From: an uncultured Oscillospiraceae bacterium
Lineage (GTDB): Bacteria; Bacillota; Clostridia; Oscillospirales; Oscillospiraceae
Direction: 5' to 3'
Assembly: GCA_900752445.1 (NCBI GenBank)
Contig: CAADVN010000077.1
Location: forward strand, 1-14,125
Length of the DNA: 14,125 nt
The notes below the pieces were generated by a model. That model saw nothing but the letters and a program-made list of their open reading frames with translations, did not search any database and was not told where the DNA came from. Made by a program: the position numbers and the translations under genes. Positions within the stretch are counted from its first letter, which is position 1, and the number at the start of each line of letters is the position of its first letter. Shown here piece by piece: positions 1 to 6,851 of the stretch.

Positions 1-648
1 CTCGGGGACGGAGCCGGTGACGGCGGCGGCCCAGGAGGAGATGGGCGCGATGATGCAGACCGGCGCGGCGGTGGCGTCTATGAGGGAGGAGAGCTTGGCG
101 CGCGATACGCCGTGCTTGTCCGTCACGGGGCGCATGACGCTGCCGACGGTCAGGCAGTTGAAGTAGTCGTCCACGAAGATGAGTATGCCGAGGACGATGG
201 TGGCCAGCTGAGCGCCGACCCTCGTCTTTATGTGCTTGGCCGCCCAGCGCCCGAAGGCCGCGGAGCCGCCCGCCCGGTTCATGAGCGAGACCATCGCGCC
301 GAGTATGACGAGGAAGATGAGGATGCCCACATTGTAGCCGTCGGAGAGCACGGAGACGATGCCGTCGTTGAAGATGTGCAGCACCGTGCCCTCAAAACCG
401 AAGTTCGAGTACAGCAGCCCGCCGGCGAGGATGCCGACGAAGAGGGAGGAATAGACCTCCTTGGTTATGAGCGCGAGGACGATGGCGATGACGGGCGGCA
501 GCAGCGACCAGGCCGTGCCGTAAAACCGGCTCGCGGCCTCCGCCGCCTCGCCGCCGTCGGCGAAGGCGCCGGCCACGAGCGTACATACGATGGCCGCCAA
601 TACCGCTATGAGCGCCGGCAGCGCACGGACCTTTCTTCTCTTGTGCAT
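1..648 (-). CDS. NhaC-superfamily antiporter, C-terminal part cut by the window edge; possible LysW-like lysine carrier
   Basis: The 216 visible residues form the N-terminal half of a polytopic membrane protein. Hydrophobic segments lie near residues 9-30, 46-62, 67-82, 107-122 and 148-160. The run FVDDYFNCLTVGS (158-170) and the segment DATAAPVCIIAPISSW (191-206) are typical of the Na_H_antiporter (NhaC) family, which exchanges cations or organic ions for protons or sodium across the cytoplasmic membrane. The ATG at 648 has GGGAGA a few bases upstream. The frame is open to base 1, so the gene continues outside the window. It follows the lysine-riboswitch ABC operon on the same strand, about 80 bases downstream. 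Known: a subset of NhaC proteins (LysW) has been proposed as lysine transporters because of L-box control. Inference: this copy may be one. A plain Na+/H+ antiporter or another amino acid carrier remains possible. Confidence 0.85.
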   Translation of the reverse strand, partial: MHKRRKVRALPALIAVLAAIVCTLVAGAFADGGEAAEAASRFYGTAWSLLPPVIAIVLALITKEVYSSLFVGILAGGLLYSNFGFEGTVLHIFNDGIVSVLSDGYNVGILIFLVILGAMVSLMNRAGGSAAFGRWAAKHIKTRVGAQLATIVLGILIFVDDYFNCLTVGSVMRPVTDKHGVSRAKLSSLIDATAAPVCIIAPISSWAAAVTGSVPE

Positions 649-672
649 GTTTTTCTCCCACTCTCTGAATGT

Positions 673-681
673 TTTATAACA
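673..681 (-). promoter_or_regulatory. Candidate extended -10 for the NhaC-like gene
   Basis: Read on the minus strand this is TGTTATAAA, which fits the extended -10 pattern TGnTATAAT with one mismatch, 24 bases before the ATG at 648. No convincing -35 is seen because the upstream bases form the hairpin at 686-718. It could give the antiporter gene its own transcription in addition to readthrough from the ABC operon. It is a weak call made on a short motif. Confidence 0.3.
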
Positions 682-685
682 GCCT

Positions 686-718
686 GATATCCACAGACAG
701 ATACTGCCTGTGGATATC
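686..718 (-). terminator. Hairpin between the lysine ABC operon and the NhaC-like gene
   Basis: GATATCCACAG pairs perfectly with CTGTGGATATC (11 bp). After one mismatch, three more pairs close a 3-base loop. The hairpin begins 10 bases after the ATPase stop codon. The minus-strand sequence after it is AGGCTGTTATAAAAC, not a T-tract, so it is a poor classical terminator. It may be a leaky terminator, an RNA 3'-end stabiliser that sets stoichiometry, or an operator. Confidence 0.5.
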
Positions 719-727
719 GGTCCCGTT

Positions 728-1465
728 TCAGTTTTCCATGAACCTAGAGAGGAAATCCCTCGTCTCGGGGCACTGAGGGTTCCTGAAGAGCTCGCCCGGC
801 GCGCCGCGCTCCCAGATGACGCCGTCCTTCATGAACACCGCCTCGGTGGAGACGTCCCGGGCGAAGGCCATCTCGTGCGTGACGACCAGCATGGTCATGC
901 CGCCCGCGGCGAGCTCGCGCATTACGGAGAGCACCTCGCCCACCATCTCGGGGTCGAGCGCGCTCGTCGGCTCGTCAAAGAGCAGCACCTCCGGCTCCAT
1001 GGCGAGCGCCCGTGCTATCGCCACGCGCTGCTTCTGCCCGCCGGATATCTGCCTGGGCCTCGCGTTTATGTACGGGGCCATGCCGACCTGCTCGAGGTAT
1101 CTCATGGCGTTCTCCCGCGCCTCGGCCTTGCTCTTTTTGAGCACCTTGACCTGGCCTATCATGCAGTTTTCCAAAACGCTCATGTTGGCGAAGAGGTTGA
1201 AGCTCTGGAAGACCATGCCCACCTTCGAACGGTAGGCTGAGGCGTTCACCCTGCCGGATACGACGCTCTCGCCGTGGAAGAGCACGTCGCCGCTCGTCGG
1301 CGTCTCGAGCAGGTTTATGCAGCGCAGGAGCGTCGATTTGCCGGAGCCCGAGGCCCCTATGATGCTTGTGACGTCGCCCTTGGAGACGGTGAAGTCTATG
1401 TCGCGGAGCACCTCGTTCTTGCCGAAGCTCTTGGAGAGGTGGCGCACTTCAAGTATCGTATCCAT
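728..1465 (-). CDS. Polar amino acid ABC importer ATPase (probable lysine system)
   Basis: This 245-residue protein is a complete GlnQ/HisP-type ATPase that powers amino acid uptake from the cytoplasmic face. Walker A is GASGSGKST (37-45), the Q-loop is Q87 in FQSFNLF, and the signature is ISGGQKQR (140-147). Walker B is VLLFDEPTSALD (160-171) with catalytic E165, and the switch histidine is H197 in THEMAFA. Length and motifs are normal for the PAAT family. The ATG shares one base with the permease stop codon (TGATG), so translation is probably coupled. It is the third gene of the riboswitch-controlled operon. Lysine specificity is inferred from the riboswitch and not from this sequence. Confidence 0.93.
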   Translation of the reverse strand: MDTILEVRHLSKSFGKNEVLRDIDFTVSKGDVTSIIGASGSGKSTLLRCINLLETPTSGDVLFHGESVVSGRVNASAYRSKVGMVFQSFNLFANMSVLENCMIGQVKVLKKSKAEARENAMRYLEQVGMAPYINARPRQISGGQKQRVAIARALAMEPEVLLFDEPTSALDPEMVGEVLSVMRELAAGGMTMLVVTHEMAFARDVSTEAVFMKDGVIWERGAPGELFRNPQCPETRDFLSRFMEN

Positions 1466-2346
1466 CAGCGGTCCCCCCTCGTGCTGCCGTTGCGGTTTTT
1501 AAGGCTCTGGCGCAGGCGTTCCCGGTACTCCGGGCTCTGCTCGTCGAAGGGCGTGCCGTGGCCGGGGTGGCTGTAGGTGCCGGCTGCCATGGTCAGCTGG
1601 TCGGCCTGGGCGAGCTCGTAGCTGTCCGCGCCGTCCATGCACCGCTCGACCCAGCGCAGGATGAACGAGGCCGTGAGCGTCACGGCGAGGTAGCCTATCA
1701 TCTCTATCGTCGCGCTCGGGAAGTACATATTGTTCAGGCCCACGATCTGACGGTGGAAGGCGAAGAACTCCATGAAGCCGATGATGAACATGACCGAGGT
1801 GTCCTTCACGTTTATGATGAAGTTGTTGCCTATCTGCGGCATGATGTTCCGCAGGGCCTGGGGCAGGATGATGCTCGTCATGGTCTGGTAGTGGTTCATG
1901 CCTATGGCCTTGGCGCCCTCGGTCTGGCCGGGGTCTATGGAGATGATGCCGCCGCGCACCGATTCGGCCATGTATGCGCCGGTGTTTATGGAGACGATGA
2001 GTATCGCCGCGGCCCAGAGGCTGTCGAACCTGTACTGGTTGTTCGAGAAATAGGGCAGGCCGTAGAAGATGAACACCGCCTGCAGCACCATGGGGGTGCC
2101 GCGGAAGACCTCCACGTACACGCGCACGATGACCCGGATCAGCTTCAGGATGAAGCGCTTGAACCAGTTGTCGTTCTTGGTGTACGGTATCGTGTTCAGG
2201 ATGCCGCAGATGAGGCCAATGAGGCAGCCTATGGCCGTCGCGACGAGGGCGAGCAGCAGGGTGCTGCCCAGATTGACGAGATAGGACTTCCAATAGACCG
2301 CGAGCAGGTCCCCTATATCGCTTATCAGTGCGGAAAATCTGTCCAT
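1465..2346 (-). CDS. Polar amino acid ABC importer permease (probable lysine system)
   Basis: This 293-residue HisM/GlnP-type inner-membrane subunit (BPD_transp_1) forms the translocation path, probably as a homodimer since only one permease gene is present. Hydrophobic segments lie near 22-52, 70-100, 108-126, 180-197 and 212-232. RGTPMVLQ (82-89) and the cytoplasmic EAA loop, EGAKAIGM (143-150) through LPQALRNIMPQIGN (161-174), are hallmarks of the family. After about residue 237 comes a polar tail of some 56 residues rich in Gln, Ser, Gly and Arg, which many relatives lack. The start at 2346 has AAGGGAA about 7-13 bases upstream. It lies 36 bases after the binding-protein gene and overlaps the ATPase start by one base. 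Confidence 0.92.
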   Translation of the reverse strand: MDRFSALISDIGDLLAVYWKSYLVNLGSTLLLALVATAIGCLIGLICGILNTIPYTKNDNWFKRFILKLIRVIVRVYVEVFRGTPMVLQAVFIFYGLPYFSNNQYRFDSLWAAAILIVSINTGAYMAESVRGGIISIDPGQTEGAKAIGMNHYQTMTSIILPQALRNIMPQIGNNFIINVKDTSVMFIIGFMEFFAFHRQIVGLNNMYFPSATIEMIGYLAVTLTASFILRWVERCMDGADSYELAQADQLTMAAGTYSHPGHGTPFDEQSPEYRERLRQSLKNRNGSTRGDR

Positions 2347-2382
2347 TTGGCGGTGTTCCCTTCCTTATTTTGAGCCTCAGGC

Positions 2383-3333
2383 TCAGATCTCGGGCTGGAC
2401 GGAGATGGCGTAGGCCATGATGGCGTTGAAGTCGTCGGCGTCCATCTGGCTGAGGACGGCGTCCATGGCCTCAAGCAGGGTGGTGTTGCCCTTCTGGACG
2501 GAGATACCGATGTTGACGTTCTCGGCGCGCTCCTCCTCAGTGGCGAACTGGAAATCGCCCTCGGTGCCGGCGAAGTTCAGGATGACGAGGCTGTCGTCCT
2601 TCTGGGCGGCGGCGGTGGCGGTGGGCACGTCGGTGCAGATGTAATCGACCTGGCCGGTGGTGAGGGCCATTATCATGCTCGGCGCGGTCTCGGCCGGGGC
2701 GATGAGGTCCACGTCGGGGATCTGGGGCAGGCAGGAGTCGTACCAGATGGTGCCGCTCTGCGCGGTGGCGGTGCCGCCCGCGAGGTCGGCGATGCTGGTA
2801 GCGTCCGCGTACTCAGAGTCCTTCGTCGTGACGACGACGATGTCGGCGTAGTAGTAGGGGCCGGCCATATCGACCTGGGCCATGCGGTCGGCTGTCATGC
2901 TCTGGCCGGCGATGACGGCGTCATAGATGCCGCTCTGCACGCCGGGGACCAGGCTGTCCCACGCGCTGGAGACGACCTCGAGCTCCCAGCCGTAGATGTC
3001 GCAGATGATCTGGCTTATCATGACGTCATAGCCGTTGGCGTAGGAATTGGAGGACATGTTGGAGATGGCCACGCCGCCGTTGGAGTCGTCAACCTGGGTC
3101 CAGTTGTAGGGGGCGTAGGCGCACTCCATGGCGACGGTCAGCACGCCGTCCTCAACGCCCTGGACGGCGGCGGGGTCGATGCCATCGGGGACGGTGAGGG
3201 AAGCGATGACGGCCTCGGCGGCCTCCTTGGGGTCTACTTCGGGGGCTTCGCTCTCAGCGGCGGGCCCGCTGCCGCAGGCGGCGAGGGCGAATACCATGCA
3301 GAGCGCAAGGACGAGCGACAGGATCTTTCTCAT
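2383..3333 (-). CDS. Amino acid ABC importer substrate-binding lipoprotein (probable lysine binding)
   Basis: This 316-residue family-3 solute-binding protein (SBP_bac_3) captures substrate outside the membrane. The N-terminus MRKILSLVLALCMVFALAAC is a lipoprotein signal with the lipidated cysteine at residue 20. An acidic linker follows, then the mature domain from about residue 63. Family marks are LTVAMECAYAPYNW (65-78), GYDVMISQII (101-110), MTADRMAQVDMAGPYYY (146-162) with R150 as the likely carboxylate-binding arginine, AQSGTIWYD (191-199), and D235 in VDYICTD, where PAAT proteins usually bind the alpha-amino group. GAGAGG sits 10 bases before the ATG. It is the first gene after the lysine riboswitch, so lysine is the likely ligand. 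The pocket residues alone do not prove this, and other cationic amino acids are alternatives. Confidence 0.92.
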   Translation of the reverse strand: MRKILSLVLALCMVFALAACGSGPAAESEAPEVDPKEAAEAVIASLTVPDGIDPAAVQGVEDGVLTVAMECAYAPYNWTQVDDSNGGVAISNMSSNSYANGYDVMISQIICDIYGWELEVVSSAWDSLVPGVQSGIYDAVIAGQSMTADRMAQVDMAGPYYYADIVVVTTKDSEYADATSIADLAGGTATAQSGTIWYDSCLPQIPDVDLIAPAETAPSMIMALTTGQVDYICTDVPTATAAAQKDDSLVILNFAGTEGDFQFATEEERAENVNIGISVQKGNTTLLEAMDAVLSQMDADDFNAIMAYAISVQPEI

Positions 3334-3401
3334 TTTGTTTTACCTCTCTTTTTTCAATTTTGCCGGGGAAATGCTGGGGTGCGCTGGGGTCAGGCTCCGG
3401 C

Positions 3402-3442
3402 AAAATAAATGCCCTGAGCCTCGCTGTGTGAAGGCTCAGGGC
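3402..3442 (-). terminator. Rho-independent terminator of the lysine riboswitch
   Basis: On the minus strand GCCCTGAGCCT pairs perfectly with AGGCTCAGGGC (11 bp, 10-base loop), followed by ATTTATTTTG. It lies 26 bases after the aptamer P1 stem and before the binding-protein gene. This is the expected place for an expression platform that stops transcription when lysine is bound. An obvious alternative antiterminator pairing was not found by eye. Confidence 0.88.
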
Positions 3443-3465
3443 AATGCAAAAGACAGTCTCGCGTT

Positions 3466-3630
3466 TTCGATAGCTCTCCACAACAGTGACAGTCCGGCGG
3501 ATATTCTCCGACGGCCCGGCAACCGAAAGGCCAGACAGCCTTTTCAGTCCCTCGGCGGCCTCCCCTTTCGCTCCCACGGTGTCTGCCGTGTCTCCGGGAG
3601 CTACTCTTGTCAGCCGCGCCTCTATCTTCC
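3466..3630 (-). ncRNA. Lysine riboswitch (L-box) aptamer
   Basis: The minus-strand leader carries the L-box conserved blocks in order. The 5' P1 strand and core are GATAGAGGCGCG, followed by the AAGAGTAG turn element, GGAGCGAAAGGGGAGGC and GCCGCCGAGGG. Next come GGCTGTCTGGCC, GGTTGCCGGGCCGTCGG, AATATCCGCCGGACTGTCAC and the closing GGAGAGCTATC. GATAG at the 5' end pairs with CTATC at the 3' end to make P1. The five-helix layout and its length of about 165 nt match the known lysine riboswitch family, which senses L-lysine and turns off downstream genes, here via the terminator at 3402-3442. It identifies the downstream ABC importer as part of the lysine regulon. Confidence 0.95.
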
Positions 3631-3647
3631 ATATGAAATTGTGTCTC

Positions 3648-3675
3648 ATTATACCCCCAAAACCCCGTTTGTCAA
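3648..3675 (-). promoter_or_regulatory. Consensus sigma-A promoter of the lysine transport operon
   Basis: On the minus strand TTGACA (3675-3670), a 16-bp spacer and TATAAT (3653-3648) both match the consensus hexamers exactly. The predicted start near 3641 lies about 11 bases before the riboswitch. This fits a constitutively strong promoter with control left to the RNA leader. Confidence 0.88.
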
Positions 3676-3684
3676 GGGGCAATG

Positions 3685-3713
3685 TTAAGCGAAGGTAAAA
3701 AAACTGTTATAAT
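3685..3713 (+). promoter_or_regulatory. Promoter of the Na/Pi cotransporter gene
   Basis: TGTTATAAT at 3705-3713 is a perfect extended -10. TTAAGC at 3685-3690 is a weak -35 with a 17-bp spacer. It is back to back with the lysine operon promoter, with only 9 bases between the two -35 boxes. The leader to the start codon is about 70 bases. Confidence 0.65.
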
Positions 3714-3748
3714 TTCGGTCTGACGCTCCCCAGCAGGGGAAAAACGTG

Positions 3749-3769
3749 TTATCATCGATAATGTGATAA
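3749..3769 (+). repeat. Inverted repeat in the Na/Pi leader, possible operator
   Basis: TTATCA (3749-3754) and TGATAA (3764-3769) are perfect inverted arms around a 9-base centre. They lie between the -10 box and the start codon of the cotransporter gene. A small TCCCC-AGCA-GGGGA hairpin precedes it at 3727-3740. The position fits a repressor site or an RNA element. No regulator can be named. Confidence 0.35.
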
Positions 3770-3790
3770 AGAATGTAATGGGGTGTATGT

Positions 3791-5584
3791 GTGGATATAT
3801 TCGGCGTCATAACCATGTTCGGCGGCCTGGCCATGTTCCTCTACGGCATGGAGGTCATGGGCGAGGGCCTCAAGAAGAGCTCGGGCGACACGCTGCGCGT
3901 CCTGCTGCAGAAGCTGACGAAGAACACGTTCACGGGGCTTTTGACCGGTATGCTGGTCACGGCCATAATCCAGGCCTCCTCGGCCACCATCGTCCTCACC
4001 GTCGGCCTTCTGGCCGCGGGCATACTGACGCTCAGGCAGGCCATCAGCATCGTCATGGGCGCAAACATCGGCACCACCATCACGGCGCAGATCATAAGGC
4101 TCATGGACATAGAATCGGGCGGCAACATCGTGCTCGAGATCTTCAAGCCCTCGACCCTCGCCCCGGCGGCGCTCATAATCGGTATCATCCTCGTCATGTT
4201 CGTCAAAAAGAGCAGCGTAAAGGGCCCGGGCGAGATCTGCATGGGCTTCGGCATCCTCTTCACGGGCATGATGACGATGACGAACGCCGTCGCGCCTCTG
4301 GCGGAGTCCCAGACCTTCATCGACCTGCTGACCCGTTTTTCCGAGATGCCGGTGCTGGAGATCATCGTCGGTATCGCGGTGACGGTGATAGTTCAGAGCA
4401 GCTCGGCGGTCGTCGGCATGCTGCAGGCCCTGTCGGTGACCGGGGCGATGACCTTCCAGCTCGTCTATCCGCTCATCATGGGCATCAACATAGGCACCTG
4501 CATCGTCACGGCCTTCCTGTGCTCGCTGGGTACCTCGAGGGACGCGAAGCGCACGGGCATAGCGCACATCCTGTTCAATGTCATAGGCACCATCCTGTTC
4601 ATGATAGTCATGGGCATACTGGAGTCCACGGGCGTCGTGACGGAGCTCATGTCGCATACGGTGGACAGCGGCTCCATAGCGAATTTCCAGAGCTTCTTCA
4701 ACATTGCCACGGCCATAGTGCTGCTGCCATTCGTAAACCTGCTCATGGAGCTGTCCATCAAGATAATCCCGGCGGACGCGGAGGAAGAGACGAAGGCGGC
4801 GGAGCTGGCCATGCTCGACGAGAAGCTGCTCGTGTCCCCTGCCCTGGCGATGGCCGAGGCAGCGAACGCCATAGGCCGCATGGGCGCGCTGGCGTCGGAG
4901 AATATAGACGTGTCGCTCAAGCAGCTGCAGGGCTACGACCCGGCGGTGACGCAGGCCATAAACTCCCGCGAGGACCGCATAGACCGCTTTGCAGACAGGG
5001 CGGACAACTTCCTCATAAAGCTCTCGCACGATCTGGCCAGCGAGGGCGACGACGCGAGGATGAACCTGCTCATGCAGGCGGTGCCGGATTTCGAGCGTAT
5101 AGGCGATTACGCGACGAATATCGACGAGCTGGCAGAGCGCCTCGCGGCGCAGAGGGTCTCGCTCTCGGAGCAGGCCAAGAGCGAGCTTGTGGTCATAGGC
5201 GAAGCCGTAAGCGAGATCGTAAAGCTGACGGTGGAGGCCTTCACGGGGGATGACAATATCGCCGCAAGGCGCGTCGAGCCGCTTGAGGAGGTCATAGACG
5301 ATATGGTCCTCCTCCTGCGCGACAACCACACGGACCGGCTGCGCCGCGGCATCTGCACGGTGAACGGCGGCCTGGTCTTCCTCGAGACGCTGACCTACCT
5401 CGAGCGCGCTGCGGACCAGTGTTCGAGCATCGCGCTGCTCATGCTGGCGCGGGAAAACGAGAACATCAAGAAGAACCACCACGCCTACCTGCAAAGCCTC
5501 CACTCGGACGGCGGGATGGAATACGAGCAGGCCCTTGCCGCGAGGAAGGCGCAGTACCTCGACAAGCTGACCAAAAGCGAATGA
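3791..5584 (+). CDS. Na+/phosphate cotransporter with C-terminal PhoU-like domain
   Basis: This 597-residue membrane protein belongs to the Na/Pi cotransporter family (NptA/YjbB type), which moves phosphate with sodium. Residues 1-330 hold two inverted Na_Pi_cotrans repeats, each with a QSSSA-type motif and a GxNIGT turn: QASSA 61-65 with GANIGTT 90-96, and VQSSSA 201-206 with GINIGTC 231-237. Residues about 345-555 are an all-helical PhoU-like domain with DFERIGDYATNID (433-445) and LTYLERAADQCSSIA (534-548). The start is GTG at 3791, because no in-frame ATG begins the first hydrophobic helix, and a GGGG lies 7 bases upstream. Two long minus-strand frames overlap it and are shadows. In bacteria such fusions act in phosphate uptake or efflux, and the direction cannot be told here. 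Confidence 0.93.
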   Translation: MDIFGVITMFGGLAMFLYGMEVMGEGLKKSSGDTLRVLLQKLTKNTFTGLLTGMLVTAIIQASSATIVLTVGLLAAGILTLRQAISIVMGANIGTTITAQIIRLMDIESGGNIVLEIFKPSTLAPAALIIGIILVMFVKKSSVKGPGEICMGFGILFTGMMTMTNAVAPLAESQTFIDLLTRFSEMPVLEIIVGIAVTVIVQSSSAVVGMLQALSVTGAMTFQLVYPLIMGINIGTCIVTAFLCSLGTSRDAKRTGIAHILFNVIGTILFMIVMGILESTGVVTELMSHTVDSGSIANFQSFFNIATAIVLLPFVNLLMELSIKIIPADAEEETKAAELAMLDEKLLVSPALAMAEAANAIGRMGALASENIDVSLKQLQGYDPAVTQAINSREDRIDRFADRADNFLIKLSHDLASEGDDARMNLLMQAVPDFERIGDYATNIDELAERLAAQRVSLSEQAKSELVVIGEAVSEIVKLTVEAFTGDDNIAARRVEPLEEVIDDMVLLLRDNHTDRLRRGICTVNGGLVFLETLTYLERAADQCSSIALLMLARENENIKKNHHAYLQSLHSDGGMEYEQALAARKAQYLDKLTKSE

Positions 5585-5599
5585 ACTCGGAAAATGACG

Positions 5600-5637
5600 A
5601 AGCCCGCTGCGGAGCATTCTCCGCGGCGGGCTTTTTT
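5600..5637 (+). terminator. Terminator of the Na/Pi cotransporter gene
   Basis: AAGCCCGCTGCGGAG pairs with CTCCGCGGCGGGCTT (15 pairs, one T-G wobble) around a CATT loop and is followed by six T. It starts 15 bases after the stop codon. On the other strand TCGTCATTTT follows the stem, so it may also end minus-strand transcription from the PepSY gene. Confidence 0.93.
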
Positions 5638-5653
5638 GGCCTTGTACGGGGCC

Positions 5654-5962
5654 TCAGTCGAAGACGGGCTCGGTCTCTGAGTGCAGCACCTCGCCGGTGA
5701 AGGCGTCTATGGCGTATTCGTACTCGGTGGTGCCGCAGATGAAGGTCACCTCGTAGTACTTGAAGCCGTCGTCGTTCTCGTAGTCGCTCTTGAGCGCGCG
5801 GACCTCGCCCTCGGTGAAGCCGGCGTCGGCGAGGGCGGCCTGCTTTGCTGCGGCGCCGCCTATGCGCTCGCTGTTGTGGAAGACGAAGAACCAGACGGCC
5901 ACGCCCGCGATGATGAGCACGGCCAGCACGATGACGAGGATGAGTGTGAGCTTTTTCTTCAT
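5654..5962 (-). CDS. Small membrane-anchored PepSY-domain protein
   Basis: This is a 102-residue protein with one N-terminal hydrophobic helix (residues 5-27) after a KKK start. A single PepSY domain follows at about 34-98: an AKQAALADAGFTEGEV helix, then EVTFICGTTEYEYAIDAFTGEVL strands ending in the DxxTGEVL turn. PepSY domains bind or inhibit peptidases, and others occur in secreted or cell-surface proteins. The single helix suggests the domain is held on the outer face of the membrane. AGGAGG lies 6 bases before the ATG, which supports this start. No clear promoter was found, and the upstream neighbour has its own terminator between the two genes. The partner is unknown. Confidence 0.85.
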   Translation of the reverse strand: MKKKLTLILVIVLAVLIIAGVAVWFFVFHNSERIGGAAAKQAALADAGFTEGEVRALKSDYENDDGFKYYEVTFICGTTEYEYAIDAFTGEVLHSETEPVFD

Positions 5963-5994
5963 GTATTACCTCCTGAACTTGTTCTCACAAGCCC

Positions 5995-6040
5995 ATTAAA
6001 AAGCCTCGGCATTAGAACAGCGTTAAATGCCGGGGCTTTT
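5995..6040 (-). terminator. Terminator after the SGNH hydrolase gene
   Basis: The minus strand reads AAAAGCCCCGGCATT, a 12-base loop, then AATGCCGAGGCTTTTTAAT. The stem is 15 positions with one A-C mismatch. It starts 5 bases after the stop of the lipoprotein gene and separates it from the PepSY gene. Confidence 0.85.
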
Positions 6041-6044
6041 GCGC

Positions 6045-6851
6045 TCAGATGTATCCGTGCGTCCGGATGTAGTCGAGCACGAGCTGGTGCCCCTCGGAGT
6101 TCAGGTGGTAGCCGTCGCCGATGTGCAGGTGCTCGGGCAGGGCCCCGTCCTCGCCCTTTACGGCGGCGGCGAGGTCGATGTAGCGCAGGCCCTCGGCCTC
6201 GGCTATCTCATATATCCAGGCGCTCGCCGCGGCGAGCTTTTCGTTGTTGATGTCCCGCTGGTAGGGGTAGCTTGCCGCCACGGGAAAGAGCGAGGCGCAC
6301 ATGATCTTCGTCTCCGGGCAGGCCTCGGCCAGCGCCTGCACCAGGGCCGTGTACTCGGACTTGAAGTACTCCTCGTCCATAAATGAGACGCCGTTCTCGC
6401 CCAGGTTCACGATGAGATACTCGGGCTTTTTGAGGGCCATGGCCTCGGTGACGGGCATCTCGGTCCAGGTCTCGGGGTAGACGATCTGGTCAATGCTCCA
6501 GCGGTTCAGCGTGAGCGTGCCGCTCATGGGCGTCCAGACCTGGGTCGTGGCGTAGCCGCCGGGCAGCATTTCCTGCAGGCGCAAGCCGTTGGTGTTGCTG
6601 TCGCCGTAGAAGACGATGGCGTCTTGGTAGTCCTGGCCCATGTCCTCGGTCTCGCCCAGGAGCGTGGGCGGCGGCGTGGGCTCCGGCGTCGGAGCGGGCG
6701 TGGGGCTCGGCGTGGGCTCCGGTGCCGGCGTGGGTGTGGGTGAGACAGCCGGGGCGGGCGTCGGCGAGGGCTCCGGCTCAGCCGTGCCGCAGGCGCAGGC
6801 GCCGAGCAGCAGAAGGGCGGCGAGGGCCGCCGCAGCGAGCCGGCGCCTCAT
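6045..6851 (-). CDS. SGNH/GDSL-type hydrolase lipoprotein
   Basis: This 268-residue protein has a lipoprotein signal with lipobox LGAC (C19). A Pro/Thr-rich linker (about 25-63) of PTP, PAP and EPT units would span the cell wall. The SGNH hydrolase domain runs from about residue 76 to the end. Block I is FYGDSNTNG (81-89) with nucleophile S85, block III resembles VNLGENGV (148-155), and block V is DGYHLNSEGH (246-255), giving D246 and H249. Such enzymes usually remove acetyl or acyl esters, here outside the membrane. The ATG at 6851 overlaps the permease stop (ATGA), so I prefer it to an in-frame ATG at 6908 that would spoil the signal peptide. It shares a transcription unit with an ABC transporter. 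The substrate is unknown. Confidence 0.88.
   Translation of the reverse strand: MRRRLAAAALAALLLLGACACGTAEPEPSPTPAPAVSPTPTPAPEPTPSPTPAPTPEPTPPPTLLGETEDMGQDYQDAIVFYGDSNTNGLRLQEMLPGGYATTQVWTPMSGTLTLNRWSIDQIVYPETWTEMPVTEAMALKKPEYLIVNLGENGVSFMDEEYFKSEYTALVQALAEACPETKIMCASLFPVAASYPYQRDINNEKLAAASAWIYEIAEAEGLRYIDLAAAVKGEDGALPEHLHIGDGYHLNSEGHQLVLDYIRTHGYI
6663..6779 (-). repeat. Low-complexity repeat encoding the Pro/Thr linker
   Basis: The minus strand carries imperfect copies of short GC-rich units encoding PTP, PAP and EPTPSP steps. It is part of the lipoprotein gene, not a separate element. Such tracts can change length by slippage, so the linker may vary between strains. Confidence 0.75.

Noticed and set aside
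112..687. 191-residue plus-strand frame at the left edge
   Set aside because: It is antisense to the partial NhaC-family gene, which has clear membrane segments and family motifs. The frame is acidic and Arg/Asp-rich with no recognisable fold.
3254..3682. 142-residue minus-strand frame through the leader, and two other frames there
   Set aside because: The stretch is the lysine riboswitch and its terminator. The frames have no ribosome binding site and merely translate the RNA element.
3752..5617. 621-residue minus-strand frame
   Set aside because: It is antisense to the Na/Pi cotransporter, whose motifs are complete on the plus strand. Composition is that of a shadow frame.
6663..6779. GC-rich short repeats considered as a possible minisatellite or CRISPR-like array
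   Set aside because: The units are imperfect, have no spacers and keep the reading frame. They encode a Pro/Thr linker inside a real gene.
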